NCBI RefSeq assembly: GCF_000001735.4
Contig: NC_003070.9
Location: 9,114,001-9,178,000 of the forward strand
DNA: 64,000 bases
Source of the DNA: Arabidopsis thaliana
Lineage: Eukaryota > Streptophyta > Magnoliopsida > Brassicales > Brassicaceae
Direction of reading: 5' to 3'
In this document: positions 47,045 to 58,716 of the stretch, piece after piece
How the letters are laid out: every line of letters begins with the position of its first letter
Numbering within the stretch: position 1 is the first letter of the stretch
Notes under the pieces: generated by a model
The model's database searches: none
What the model saw: only the letters and a program-made list of their open reading frames with translations
Told to the model about the DNA's origin: nothing
Position numbers and translations under genes: made by a program

Positions 47045-47809
47045 GATCAATCGCTATAGTTTCGAAACCCTAAATCTAGAATCTACCGCGCGTGTCCTCG
47101 GAAATGGGCAAATCACCAAAAGAAGATCAAAGAAGAGAAATGATCATCTTAGGACAAATGGATCTGATGATGATAAACGACTGTAAAGAAGACGATAATT
47201 GTTATTTTGGTTGACTGATTTTAGCTAATGGAGAAAGGTTTACATTTCCTCACAAGCTACAACCTAACAAAAGAGACTCATACACACTTGTTACCATTTC
47301 AATTTTCATTCAAAAGTCCAAAGCCTTTTCCTTGACCTACTTACTCCATCTCTCTCTTCCTCTCTATAATTTTCCATTAGCACATAAACATTCATGCTTT
47401 ACATAAGTTTTAAAGTAAACTAAGCATAACTATTGACCCAACATTTGCTACAACTTGAAAATAAGCATAAGTATTAAAGTTAACCAAACATTTGCCGCTA
47501 GAAGCAGAACAAACCCTTTACCAAAACAAACCCCATCATTTGAAACATACAACCTGATTACTATGTCCAATCTCCATATACACAAATAGTGCATTTAGGT
47601 AGTATACTCAATTAAACCAAAAAAAAAAAAGAACAAGACTTCAGCAGAGTAATCAACGAAATTACAAAAAATAAGATTACATATATGGGTATCAAATCAT
47701 GAATTGTCTCTCCGGCAACAATCTATCACTCTCAAAGTAATCCGAGAAAACAATTACTCTTTTATAAAAATCCTCGTCTCCCGAAACTTCAATCTTAATA
47801 TTTGTAAAG
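47045..47809. other. Spacer between tandem F-box genes
   Basis: Promoter of copy 1 followed by AT-rich spacer and the 3' flank of copy 2. No additional gene. The sequence just before copy 1's start (TTGATCATG) is the same as before copy 2, showing that the duplication includes upstream DNA. Confidence 0.5.
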
Positions 47810-48910
47810 CTATTCTTGTTGGGATTTGTAATGGAAGACATAAAACTCATCATCACAATAATTGTTCATTGGTGCGAAGATAAACTCACCCGTAAGAGTA
47901 GTGCCTTTAATGCGTATATCGTCAAATGAACTCTGCCAAGGTTCAATATTGAAAGTTATTTTCTTCAACCATTCATGTTTTTCGCCATCCTGATCCATAA
48001 CCCACACATCAAATATATATGATGTAACTGGAATGGCTATGGCTAGTTTCCCCTCGTAGTTTAATAAAGTGTCACTGTATAGACTTGGAGTTCGAATCTC
48101 TTCAGGTAAACTAATAAAAACATTCAAATTGTCATCCCTCAAATCATATCTCATTAAGCTCAGTTGTGACATACCTTGCCCCGTTTTAGCAATGTAATAG
48201 ACAACACCATCTATGCACACACCGTTAGTCCAAGGACGGTGATCAGGAATGGTAGTGCGATCTAACATTTTCCATGGCTTTTTTACTCCCAATGTGAACA
48301 CTTGATGTTGAGAAGATGGGTCTTCTTGATGGCCATAAAGTCTTTCCGTCATGCACAACACTTTGTATTGATCACTAGCTGGATCATACCCGAAAAAACT
48401 TTTTACGAGCCTTCTCTTTGTTCTGACACTTGGTAAAGTTATGAATCTACCAGTGCTAGGGTTGGTTACGATTTGCTCTCGACCATATCCAACGCTTATC
48501 AATCCATTTACATAATGACAATAGTACTCCATGTGACGAGGGTATGGGGACGACGGACATGTCAAACGCGATAGAAAAGACGTTGATGATGATGAGGAAG
48601 ACGATGATGAGAAGAAGGATAACTTGTGGTCTACCAGTACCCTAGGTTTAAAGGGGTGAAGACAGTTGAATATAGGAGCGGAAGCGATTAAGGTACAAGG
48701 CTGCGGCGACCGGAAAGATGTGATGAAACTTGGACTGCGGATAGTTGCTGCACATGACTTGGATAGTGTGAGAAACCTAGCTACAGATTTCAAAGGCAAC
48801 CTCCTAAATATCTCGATCTCTAGGTCCAGAGGCAGTTGATCAAACTTGTTTTTCTCTTTTGACTTTTCTTGATTGTTCTCGGTTTTGGTCTTTTTGCTGC
48901 GTGTCTTCAT
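47810..48910 (-). CDS. F-box protein with type-3 F-box-associated domain (copy 2)
   Basis: Intronless, 366 aa from the ATG at 48910. F-box near residues 23-65 (LPLDLEIEIFRRLPLKSVAR); F-box-associated domain with ITLPSVRT, FGYDPASDQYKVL, GVCIDGVVYYIAK and FYVFHYK. Compared with copy 1 it carries one extra A in the codons for FHYN (CATTACAAATCC against CATTACAATCTC). The frame shifts and stops after FHYKSQQE, removing about 30 residues at the C-terminus. The fold's core is still encoded, so it may be functional. A Ser-rich run coded by TCATCA-type repeats (about residues 95-107) differs in length from copy 1. Probable SCF ubiquitin-ligase adaptor with unknown target. Confidence 0.86.
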   Translation of the reverse strand: MKTRSKKTKTENNQEKSKEKNKFDQLPLDLEIEIFRRLPLKSVARFLTLSKSCAATIRSPSFITSFRSPQPCTLIASAPIFNCLHPFKPRVLVDHKLSFFSSSSSSSSSTSFLSRLTCPSSPYPRHMEYYCHYVNGLISVGYGREQIVTNPSTGRFITLPSVRTKRRLVKSFFGYDPASDQYKVLCMTERLYGHQEDPSSQHQVFTLGVKKPWKMLDRTTIPDHRPWTNGVCIDGVVYYIAKTGQGMSQLSLMRYDLRDDNLNVFISLPEEIRTPSLYSDTLLNYEGKLAIAIPVTSYIFDVWVMDQDGEKHEWLKKITFNIEPWQSSFDDIRIKGTTLTGEFIFAPMNNYCDDEFYVFHYKSQQE

Positions 48911-49447
48911 GATCAATCGCTCTTGTTTCGAAACCCTAAAAAAGGCTCTCCGTCTAGGCGTCTACTCTTTGCTTTGCTCTTTTCTAGCAACTAGTAAAAC
49001 TATATATATATAACCAATGGGCTTGTTGAGTCAGATTTTACAAGCCCAAGATAAAGTCTCATCAGAAGCCCACTTAAGTAAGTAGAGATTTTGTGTCGAG
49101 AACATCAATATATATATGAAATTAATCCACAAATCAGCTAAATCTTGGTGACAGTTTCTTTTCCTCTTTTACATCTTTTGTTCAACAAAGCTTCATATGA
49201 CCTATCTTATTTCTTAGCTTATATATATCTATCTTATTAAGTTATTCAAGATCATCAATCTTCTTGCTTTGGATTTGCTTACAGAATTAAACCAGGAGTG
49301 TAAAGACGTTAACTGAAACACCTATATAACCTTACACACTTGTTATATATTATACAAAAATTGATCAGAGTATTGTTCATGACGGTAAAACTTGGGGGGA
49401 AAAAAAAAAAGACCAATCTAGTTGTCACTGCAAGTTTGCTTTTTCAT
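48911..49447. other. F-box copy 2 promoter and ZNG1-like 3' flank
   Basis: AT-rich intergenic DNA carrying the promoter of F-box copy 2 and the 3' UTR of the next gene. Nothing else seen. Confidence 0.5.
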
Positions 49448-51594
49448 CTAGGGTCTGCAATCTCTTAATCCGCTTCTGAGAACTTCTTCATCCAGTTTGT
49501 GTCCTGCAATATATTCAATGCCTTGAATCAGTAAGCGAGTGTTGGGAGCAATAATGTTAACTATGATGCAAAAAGGAGATATGACCTATAAATACTATTT
49601 TGTTTGTTCGATTCTCTTCCTCGCTCCATTTTCGAGCTGGCACTATCTCATATATATCTCTAACGGCCTGCGCATATTCAATAACAAATTCTGAGAGGAT
49701 CATAAGACCTTACTCATGTTTTAATTCATGACTACAGACTACATTACCTGCAAAATATGCATCTGGTCTGAGTTTTGAATGCTCAACACAGCCTTGCAAC
49801 GGTATACATCCATCTCCGATTTTTTATCCCACAGAATTTCCTCCAGCCATAAACGAACCTGTCAAACCGAGAACAAGTTGGTGTATCACGAACAACAATA
49901 TTTCTTAACTACTTGTCCAAGAATGTTCAATACATTTTTGCTACCTTATCGAGGTTTATAGGTTGCGGTTCGCTGATGCATAGAGTCCTTACTCCACTAT
50001 CGTGAAGATCTGTCGTCGTTAATGATTTATTTGCTTCCAGCAGGGATTCCAGACGACTAACATGCTAATTTCAACAGTAAACAAGGAAGATAAGTTCAGT
50101 TTTTACAGTCAAAAGCATAATTAGTAATCAAGACGAGAAGAGAAGTTTCAGAGACTTAACAGTTGAATCATATGCCTGGCAGTTTAATATATTGGACAAA
50201 TCAACTTGGCACCTAACAGATCGGATGACATTGGCGAGCGAGTTGATGGAATGAATCTCCTTCTCTAATTCATCAGACTCCTCTTGAGAAATCAAGTCCA
50301 CCTTGTTCATTATTATCGTGTCCTGCAAAACGAATTAAAAAAGTCATGTCATGATGTAGAGGGCCATAAGTCAGTGTACCCATTGGTTGTCAGAAAATGG
50401 TTACCGCAAATGCTATTTGATTAAAGGCCTCAGGAAACGAGGATGAGTCACGACGCTCATTGAGCTGAAAACGAAGATTCTTTGCATCCACGACCTGTTC
50501 AAGCAGCTAGGTCAGTAAATGCATTTGGAACAAGATACCTAAGCAATAAATTAGTGGAAACAGGGAGACAGTACACAACCTGAGACATTTATGTTACAAA
50601 GAGCTAACCAGAAAAAAGAAAGATCACTAGCTATGTTTTACTAAGAGAAATAATGGTGTCAATAGCATAATTCTATGTTTTACAATTCATCTGATGTGTA
50701 CAAGATGATAGGAGAAGTATAAAGAGCAGCTTCAAGCTTAACAAAGGAGAAGTGAATAAGATACTCACAGTAACAATACAGTCAAGCTTGACTTCTGATT
50801 CTAACTGGTCATCCAACCAAAGAATAGAAGCCAATGGAGCTGGGTTTGCTAAACCTGTTGTCTCCAATAATATATGATCAAGCCTGCATAGAAGAAAGAA
50901 AAAGCAGAACGTCTAATAAGTGAAAGATACATTCTTCTCCAAAATGCAAGTAATAATACTACAATTTCGGCGATATATGTGCCTATGGTTTGTAAAGCCA
51001 TCACCAATCTTAGAGCTTTAGGCCTAACAATCATCACGAATATCTCAGTGTGTCTAGAAATTAGATAGAAGATCATAAATTTGAGCTGAACCAGCGTTTA
51101 AAGAGAGATAGAGAAACAAAGCACCTGTCTTTTCTCTGAACAAGCTGCTCGAGAGCTTGAACAAGACTATGCTTGACAGTACAACAAACACAGCCATTAG
51201 CGAGCTCAACCCATTCTTCAACAATGGCACCTTCTTCTCCTTCGTTAATCATAGCCCTCTCAACTCCAATCTCTTCCCCAAACTCATTCAAAATCACAGC
51301 TATTCTCTTCCCGTGTTTCCCGTTCAATATATAATTCACAAGCTGGTGCAAAATCAATCAGATTACACACCACAATCAAAAACCAAAACCCAACACGTAA
51401 ATCAGTGAAAGGAAGGGACTTACAGTGGATTTTCCCGCGCCGAGATAGCCAGTGATAACAGACACACCAACTGAAACAGTATCGCTTGATGAGTGAACCT
51501 TTCCGACAGAAACATCCGGATGGATTTGAACAGCCATCGGTGGTTCTTCATCATCATCTTCCATTTTCACTCCCTCAGCTTCTTCCTTCAGCAT
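49448..51594 (-). CDS. CobW/ZNG1-type GTPase metallochaperone
   Basis: Nine exons (51424-51594, 51125-51342, 50769-50883, 50405-50494, 50161-50322, 49945-50064, 49748-49858, 49586-49667, 49448-49503) give 374 aa. G3E-family GTPase motifs: Walker A GYLGAGKST (about 49-57), switch region NEFGEEIG, metal-binding GCVCC, LLETTGLANP (Walker B region), and NKVDL for guanine recognition. The C-terminal CobW domain is short. In animals and yeast this cytosolic type (CBWD/ZNG1) delivers zinc to methionine aminopeptidase 1; the CPELN-like interaction motif is not visible here, so partner identity is inference. A second in-frame Met (MEDDDEE) could serve as start. It is divergent from the FCF1-like gene, with starts 295 bases apart. 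Confidence 0.92.
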
Positions 51595-51889
51595 CGCCGG
51601 TATATGCAGAGACGCCGTAAAAGACAGAGCTCCATATATGGGCCGAGCTCACATTAGCTTGGTTCGGTTCGGTTCGGTTTGGTTAAAATGTCAAACGACT
51701 CAAAACCCTAATTTTTAACAAACAAATTCTTAGTCTCCTCTGCTCGATTCTTGCATCTGAGAGAAGAGCAAGAACTAAAGTTCTCTCGTTGTCTTTTGTT
51801 TTGAAAGAGAGCATTTTTTGGCCCTTTAGTCTCCATTTCTCTCTGCTCCTTCTAAGGTTATAAGGTTTTTTTTAGTCTTTGGTTAAACG
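51595..51889. promoter_or_regulatory. Bidirectional promoter region
   Basis: The only 295 bases separating the starts of the ZNG1-like gene (minus) and the FCF1-like gene (plus). It contains a tandem GGTTC run (51660-51682) and AAACCCTAA (telo-box, about 51702), an element frequent in plant ribosome-biogenesis and translation gene promoters. Confidence 0.55.
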
Positions 51890-53298
51890 ATGGGAAGGAC
51901 AAAGAAACCTCAAAAGTTTGCAGTAATGAAGATGATGATAAGCCACAAAGCTTTGAAACAGTAAGTAACAATTCTACTTCCTTGAAATTTGATATCTTTA
52001 AGGTTTGTTTACTTGATACTTATCTTCAGTTACAAGGAGGAGGTTCTGAATCCAAACAAGAAGGACCTCACTGAACTTCCGAGAAACGTGTAAGCTATAT
52101 TTGCCCTCCAGCAAAAATTGGTACCTTCGTGATTTTGGATCTTCTTAGAAACTTTGGATTTTGATTTGTGATTTTGGTGGTGTTTTGTATCAGTCCAAGT
52201 GTTCCTTCAGGGCTTTTCTTTTCTCACAACTCTAGTTTGGTTCCTCCTTACCGGGTTTTGGTGGATACCAATTTCATCAACTTCTCTATCCAGAATAAGG
52301 TACTACACAATCAATTACATTATCTAAAATAGAGCTGTAACCGGAATGTGCATGATAAAGAAAATATCGATTTTGGTTGAGTTCTTTTTGTCTTGAATAA
52401 CTTGATTGAAATCTTCTTGTTTATTGTGCAAATGGGTATCGTTTTTTACTTAGTTTCTTCTGTTTTATGTTATAGATTGATCTTGAGAAGGGAATGATGG
52501 TGTTTGTACGCAAAATGTGAGTTACTTAAACTATCTTCAGTTTACAGTTATGCAAATTCTCTTTCTCTTTGTTAACCTTTGAATCGTTTCGGATTTGAAG
52601 GCACTCCTTGTATTACGGACTGTGTCATGGCTGAGCTGGAGAAGTTAGGTCAGAAGTATCGTGTAGCTCTGAGGTAAAGCTTTTTGACTTCAAAGAAGAG
52701 TTTTTCAGTAGAATTGTATCATTTTTGTCGATTCTTAATAAGTTACTTTTATATTTGGTTAGGATTGCAAAAGATCCACGATTTGAAAGACTACCTTGTG
52801 TACTCAAAGGGACATATGCTGATGACTGTCTTGTGGACAGAGTTACTCAGGTAATGCCTCAGCTCCGGTTTTGTTTACCATCGTGTCTTGTTTCTCTAAG
52901 AAGATGCTCTGTTTATGCATGTAGTCTAATCTTCTGTTTGTTTCTTTCCTCTGTAATTAATCAGCATAAATGCTTCATAGTAGCTACTTGTGATAGAGAT
53001 CTAAAGCGAAGGATTCGCAAGGTAAAGATGTTAGTTTGATATATATGCTTTTTGAAATCCATGGCTAGGATCCTTGGATGTTAACTTTCTTATTGTTCGT
53101 TTATAGATTCCTGGTGTACCAATCATGTATGTGACACAACGCAAGTACTCAATAGAGAAACTGCCTGAAGCAACAATCGGTGGAGGTATGCATTGTGTCA
53201 TCTCTTCTTTAGTGATATTTGAATATGAGGCTACTTGGTATTAGCTTATTTGAATTCACTTTTGTGGTTTTTTATATGGTGCAGCTCCAAGATACTGA
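51890..53298 (+). CDS. FCF1/UTP24-like PIN-domain protein, altered exon 4
   Basis: Exon order 51890-51960, 52030-52089, 52194-52299, 52476-52499 or -52516, 52601- or 52636-52673, 52763-52850, 52965-53021, 53107-53185, 53285-53298. The sequence follows FCF1: HYKEEVLNPNKKDLTELPRN, PYRVLVDTNFINFSIQNK (first PIN acid), ELEKLGQKYRVALRIAKDP, GTYADDCLVDRV and PIMYVTQRKYSIEKLPEAT. FCF1 cleaves the 5' end of 18S rRNA in the nucleolar small-subunit processome. The expected exon 4 is 43 bases but here it is 41, so normal splicing ends at 52632 (about 103 aa). Using a donor after 52499 and an acceptor before 52636 restores the frame to 178 aa but omits 18 residues of the PIN core. It is probably a degenerating or altered duplicate of the main FCF1 gene. 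Confidence 0.8.
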
Positions 53299-53782
53299 TA
53301 AAGGATCCGACACCCATGTTGATTCCAAGAAGTTTGGGAAGCCTAAGTTAGTGTTGGTTTAAGCTGTGAATTAAATGAGTAAGAAAGGTTGTGTTGATTT
53401 TGAGCCAATTTTGTTCAGTCTCTGGCGAGTTCTGTCTCTTTGATATTGTTAATGTACTTAAGCATTAAAGATAATTATTTTCTCATGCTCTTCCACTATC
53501 TTGCTGACTTTGTTGGTACATTGGTGTGAAAAATTAAGATAACATGCGTGTAATTTAGATTGATTCTAATCATCATAAGATAAAAAATAAACATCAACGT
53601 CAACAATAAACCATAAGGACAAATAACTTACATTACTTAATTTTACCAAAAGCAGAGCTAAACCGCATCGTCAACAATAACCCATAAGGTCTAAAGATAT
53701 TTGACAGATCACTTACATCTACTTCATTTTACCAAAATAAATACGAGCTTAAGAGGGGTCATTCATAGTTTCGTTTTCTTAT
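53299..53782. other. Convergent 3' flanks
   Basis: 3' UTRs of the FCF1-like gene and of the Agenet/DUF724 gene, with an AT-rich centre. A short direct repeat (AACAATAAACCATAAGG and AACAATAACCCATAAGG, about 53602 and 53671) is present. No gene seen. Confidence 0.5.
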
Positions 53783-56700
53783 TTACCACGGAGCCAACAC
53801 AGATGTTATAAACTCCAACTCCACATTTGCAATCTCTTGATCAATGGTTTCCGCAGATGATTTCATTTCGACAATCATTTTGTCCGCCGCTTCTTTCTTC
53901 TCTTTCGCAACCTCTGCTCGTCTCTTCAGTTCCAACATTTTGCGTTCTACCTCAACCATCTCGTGTTCAAATTTTTGCATTTCAATCTCTTCAGCTTCAA
54001 TCCTCTTCTCAAGACATTTCCTTTCCTCCACTTTCTTTGCTCGCCCAACTTGGAGAGACAACACTTTGTTTATCCGTGACTGAGGGGTTGCAATGTCGAA
54101 ACCATGCTTCTCTAGCTCGGCAAAACAAGTACTGAGGCTACCTAGTTTGCTTGAAGAAACATCGAGCTGCAGCTTTTTTACTTCTTCTAATAACCCATAG
54201 AAACTCACCATCATGCCAACTGCTGACCATTCACGAATATCTTCTTTGAACTCCAACAACGGGCTAAAATGAGGATTCTGTGGCACTGTCTTGTATCCCT
54301 TCTCCATTTCATATGTCTTCCAAAATGGCAAATTCTTTGTAAAAGGCTCAATCGTTAGTGCACCTTTTGCTTGAGTTTCCTCAACATCAGCAGCAGAATT
54401 ATCCACCACATTCGAGCTCTGATCAGAGGATAGCACTACATAAACCAATGCAAAATAAAATTATAAAAAATTTGTTCAAGCATATAAACCTGATTGTTTA
54501 ATAAAGGATACATCTAAGCTACTTTGAATAGAAATTGCTTTAGTATATTGAACCGAACCTGTAGGTATATTTATCCAAGAAGAGAGAGGCTGATCATCAA
54601 CATCATCAACACGTATAGTATCACTTGTACCGTTGACCCCAGCCTTTGAAACATTGCAAGTCTCATCTACAAGTTTTAACCAAGGATATGATAAAGTTTG
54701 GCAAGAAACAAAGAATACCAAAACTAATATGGCCAATGCTGATTTTAGACATACCAGTTTCATTCAGGTTAGAGTTTTGATTTTGTTCTCTTTTCCTTTT
54801 TCTACTCTTTTCGTTGCTATTCTCCTCCTCAGGCATCTGCATTCAAAAACAATTAACAATCAGGAAGGCTAAAGATAATAAGCACCATCTAGTGGAAGTG
54901 AGAATGGTTATGTTTCAAACAACAAACTAGCTTTACCTCGTGTTGAGTTGAACTATTTTCCAAGCCATTCTGATGCTTCACTGGCTCAGGTGTCTTCTTT
55001 GGGGATTTTTTTCCTTCAGTTTCAGCATCTTGTTGTTTCAATGGTGTGACTGTTATGACCGGGGCTGGGGTACATGTGAAACAGATTCACATTGACATTA
55101 AAGATCAGTATTAAGCGATGTAGAAACTAAACACAATGAGTTAAGGAAGATTATGTTTACCTATTGATGTTTCTTGAGGGGTTATGAGCAGATGAGTTTT
55201 GTCATTCATCACAGCATCAGCCTTGTTTTTTCCTAATTCTCTAGTGGCCTAATTTCAGGTAACGCAGATATGTTAAGCATAATCAAAGACATGGCGAAAG
55301 CAAAGGAAACTAGTGAGTGTCTAACTTACAGATACAAATTTTGCTTTAGTGGGTGTCTCGCTAATTTCCTTAGAATTCAGGAAACTTCTCAAATGCTTTG
55401 TGGCACTCGTAGGAGTCATTGACTTAGCAGCAGAACAAGAGCGCATTGGCTTCCTTTTCAAGATGGTTGGAGGAGTTTCTTTTATGGGTTTTTGCTGAAA
55501 ATAGAAACAAACATAAAGCATTCATACCAATAAACCAAAACTGTCAGAATGTTGATTGAAACTAGTGTAATTGATACCTTTAGATCGTTATACCAAACTC
55601 CATCTTCCCACACCATGAAAGGCCTAAGATCTGAGTGTCTTATTGTAGATTCCTGCTGTGTAGCCTCTAATCTAACCGTGTAACGGTTCTCAGAGAGAAT
55701 TTTCCTCACTTGCCCTTTATGCCATCCCAAACCAGAAAACGTCTCTACAGATTCCAACAATGCATACTTGTCAACTGAAGAAGGAGGCGGTATGGGTCTA
55801 ACACGGCGCGAATTAACAATGTTGGTTGGTCTCGCCTCATCACCATTGCAGCTCAGGTACCTATTACAGTCCTTGACAATGAATTTCTTCTTATCATCCA
55901 CATCAGTCTCTTTGACTACCATTGCAGGGGACCACACAGCTTCTTTGGCAGAAAACACTTCCACCATTGTCCCGGGGCTAAACATGGACTTATTCGATTC
56001 CTTCAAAGACAACAAATTAAAGTCTACTTTTAAGCATTCACAACCAAAACTAAACCTTTAATAATTTTAATCATAGCATATAACAAGAACAAAGAAAGCA
56101 ACAAAATTTTGACAGCTACAAGCAAAAACAACACCGGATTTAAGAAAGGATCTCTTAACCATGGAACTATAACACTCAACAAACGAAAAATAGAGAAAAG
56201 TTTCAGCCTTTTGAAACTAAAGCTGAAACCTTTAACCATAACACGCAACCAGACTCAAAACGGATTAAAGCTTCAACCTTTTTGAAAGAGAGCAACAAAG
56301 AGACAGTTTCAAACATTCAAGCAAAGACCCACTTCGAATAAATCAACCTCATACCTCAATTTCTGGTTGGATCCAAGTCCCACCGGTCCAGATAAGATGA
56401 GTCCGCAACTGCTTTCTCTCGAACTGTATAATGTCAGGAGGCAAATCAAAATAAACCAAATAGTTGTCGTCCTCCATTTTCTTTACGACAACACCAGTCC
56501 ACCACCCGTCTTTGTGGTCAGCATCCACCAGCAAACCTTCCTCCAAAACGACGTCTTTTTGTTGATTCTCCTCCGGAGGTACAGGTCTAATGAATCTCTG
56601 TTCGATGTGTTCGATTAAGGGAGACGAACCGTCCATGTCCAGCAACGTCGAGTAACGAACACGAAGCTTTCTGCGAGATGAGTTCCCTGGGTTTTCCTCT

Positions 56701-56795
56701 AAAACAGCTCTGAACCAAGCTCCTTCGAACCCTTCCTCTTCAGAACTGACTTCAACTACACAATCTTTCGTTATCTTCATCGTTTGCAGCTCCAT
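53783..56795 (-). CDS. Agenet/DUF724 domain protein
   Basis: Nine exons (56355-56795, 55578-56000, 55330-55494, 55161-55248, 54937-55064, 54755-54836, 54559-54666, 54490-54537, 53783-54435) join in frame to about 711 aa. The N-terminal half has two paired Agenet (Tudor-like) modules, each recognisable by VEV openings, WFRAVL or WSPAMVV, and closing RPVPPEE or RPIPPPS. The middle is Lys/Ser/Pro-rich with a nuclear-type basic run (KSRKRKREQ). The C-terminus is a DUF724 domain ([13 protein letters not shown] to [10 protein letters not shown]) followed by a coiled coil rich in Glu/Lys (about the last 90 residues). Such proteins are plant-specific, nuclear, and thought to read chromatin or bind RNA. 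Small exons 6-8 could be alternatively spliced. Confidence 0.88.
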
Positions 56796-57799
56796 CTCCG
56801 GAAAGTGAAAAATGTGGTTACTTTGTAGAAATAATCAAAACCCAGAACCCAAATAAGCAAAGAGTGAAGCAAAAAACCTCCCTTTTGTAAAACCCTAAAA
56901 TTTCACTCTGATACTGAAAGACAGCTAGCTCTACAAATGAAAAGCAGAGACAGACATTTACGAAAATAGGAAAAATATTTATTTTCTTTTTGGCGCGATT
57001 AAATTTACGAAAAATAGAAAATATTTGATAAGAAGAGTATCTTATTGGGCCTAATAGCCCAACCATGAATGGCCAAGCCCATATTAATGAATGGGTTTAA
57101 TGTTCCATCTCTAATCCCCACAAGACTTTTCAGCAAACAAATCTCTCTTTCTCTCTCTCACTCTCTGCTCGATCGTTCAATCTGATAGAAGAAGAATCTC
57201 AAGGTAAAGTTCTCGACTTTGTAAATTTCTTGGCTTCTCAATCAAATATTTCATTCCACTTTTAATAGTAACCTTTTGTGTTTTCTCCGATTGGTTTTGT
57301 AAACTGTTGGTCAATTCTCTGATTTTTAGGCTAGAAATTGAAAACTGGGGTTTATGTTATTTGCGCTAAATCTTCCGTCTAGATAATTGTTTTTCCATTT
57401 GCGATGTTATCTTGTGCATGGACGCACCGGTTCTATATTGGGCTCTTTGCGTTTCGATTGTCCAAATGTTAAATTACTCATTTTTTAATCTGTAATCTTG
57501 TTTTGTGTTTTGATCATTCTGAATTTGATGGATCTTAGCTTACTAAGTGTTTGATTAAATTCCCCAAAAGTTTCGGGTTGAAGCATTTTTTTAAGTTTAC
57601 AAATTTGTATATCTGCTTCCAGTGTAGTAGATTCCAAGTCACTTGCATTTGGCTTTAAATCTGCATTGAAAAGTTCACTGGATTTATTTCAGGGTTTAGG
57701 GTTTACAAGATGTGTGTGGTGATGTTAAAAGTTAAAACCCTGTAATCTGATGGTGATAATAAAGTTTTAATCGTGGTTGTTTTTTATAGTTTTAATTCG
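56796..57799. promoter_or_regulatory. Divergent promoter with parvulin leader intron
   Basis: Separates the Agenet gene (minus) from the parvulin gene (plus). The parvulin 5' UTR begins near 57120-57200 after a CT-rich run. A donor AAGGTAAAG at about 57203 suggests a leader intron ending at an AG before the ATG. GGGCC and GGCCCA motifs (57048-57080) resemble site-II-type elements. Confidence 0.5.
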
Positions 57800-58716
57800 A
57801 TGGGGAAGGACGCAAAAGCTGGTGGGAAGGGTAAAGGAAAGCAAGCAAGTGGTAGTGAAGAAGCTCCCTCCAAGGGTAAAGGAAAAGCAGGAAAAGCTGC
57901 AGATGGTCTTGGGACATGCACTTATGTTAAAGGTGTGTTTTTTGGATTCGTTTCTGTGCCTGTTACCTTTGTTCATGAGTAAAAAATACTGGTAAACAAA
58001 TATGGATCCAAAAGTTCTCTTACAACTTTTGTATTAGTACAATAGCATTAAAGTCAAATCTCCAATTGTTTTTGTTTCAGCAAGACATGTTTTGTGCGAG
58101 AAGCAAGGAAAGATCAACGAGGCCTACAAAAAGTTGCAGGATGGTTGGTTGAGCAACGGAGACAAGGTTCCTCCTGCTGAGTTTGCAAAGGTGAATATCC
58201 TTCTTCTTTTTTGTCTATGAGATCAAAACATCAATCTAAGATAGTTCAGATAGTATTGTTTATTCCATCTCTAACTGTGATATGTACGTAACCGCTTATA
58301 GAAAACCCACATTCAATACCTCATAGTTCATTGCTTTCCCGACATCTACAAGTTTCAGTTTTCGGTTAGATATATTTCGATAGATGTGTGTTATGAATTG
58401 TGGAGAATCTTAACACGATTTGTGTGTGGAACGATCTCAGATTGCAGCAGAGTACTCTGAGTGTCCATCAGGGAAAAAAGGAGGAGATCTTGGATGGTTC
58501 CCTCGAGGAAAGATGGCAGGTCCATTCCAAGATGTCGCCTTTAATACACCTGTTGGAGTCACCAGTGCACCCTTCAAATCAACGTATGTCCAAATCCGAT
58601 CTCTTCTTTCTTCTCTTCTATCTGAATTTATCTTTATTAGTGGATGATGAATGTAATTGCGTGGTAATTGCAGGCACGGATACCACATTATTTTATCAGA
58701 GGGAAGGAAGAACTGA
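57800..58716 (+). CDS. Parvulin-type prolyl isomerase (Par14/PIN4-like)
   Basis: Four exons (57800-57932, 58081-58190, 58441-58583, 58674-58716) give 142 aa. The first 44 residues are Gly/Lys-rich (MGKDAKAGGKGKGKQ), matching the basic, DNA- and pre-ribosome-binding tail of Par14. The catalytic domain follows: ARHVLCEKQGKINEAYKKLQ, FAKIAAEYSECPSGKKGGDL, GWFPRGKMAGPFQDVAF and HGYHIILSEGRKN. There is no WW domain and the basic phosphate-binding loop of Pin1 is absent, so it should act on unphosphorylated Xaa-Pro bonds. Par14 homologues are nuclear and take part in rRNA processing and chromatin. All four exons splice with canonical GT-AG sites. Confidence 0.93.
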
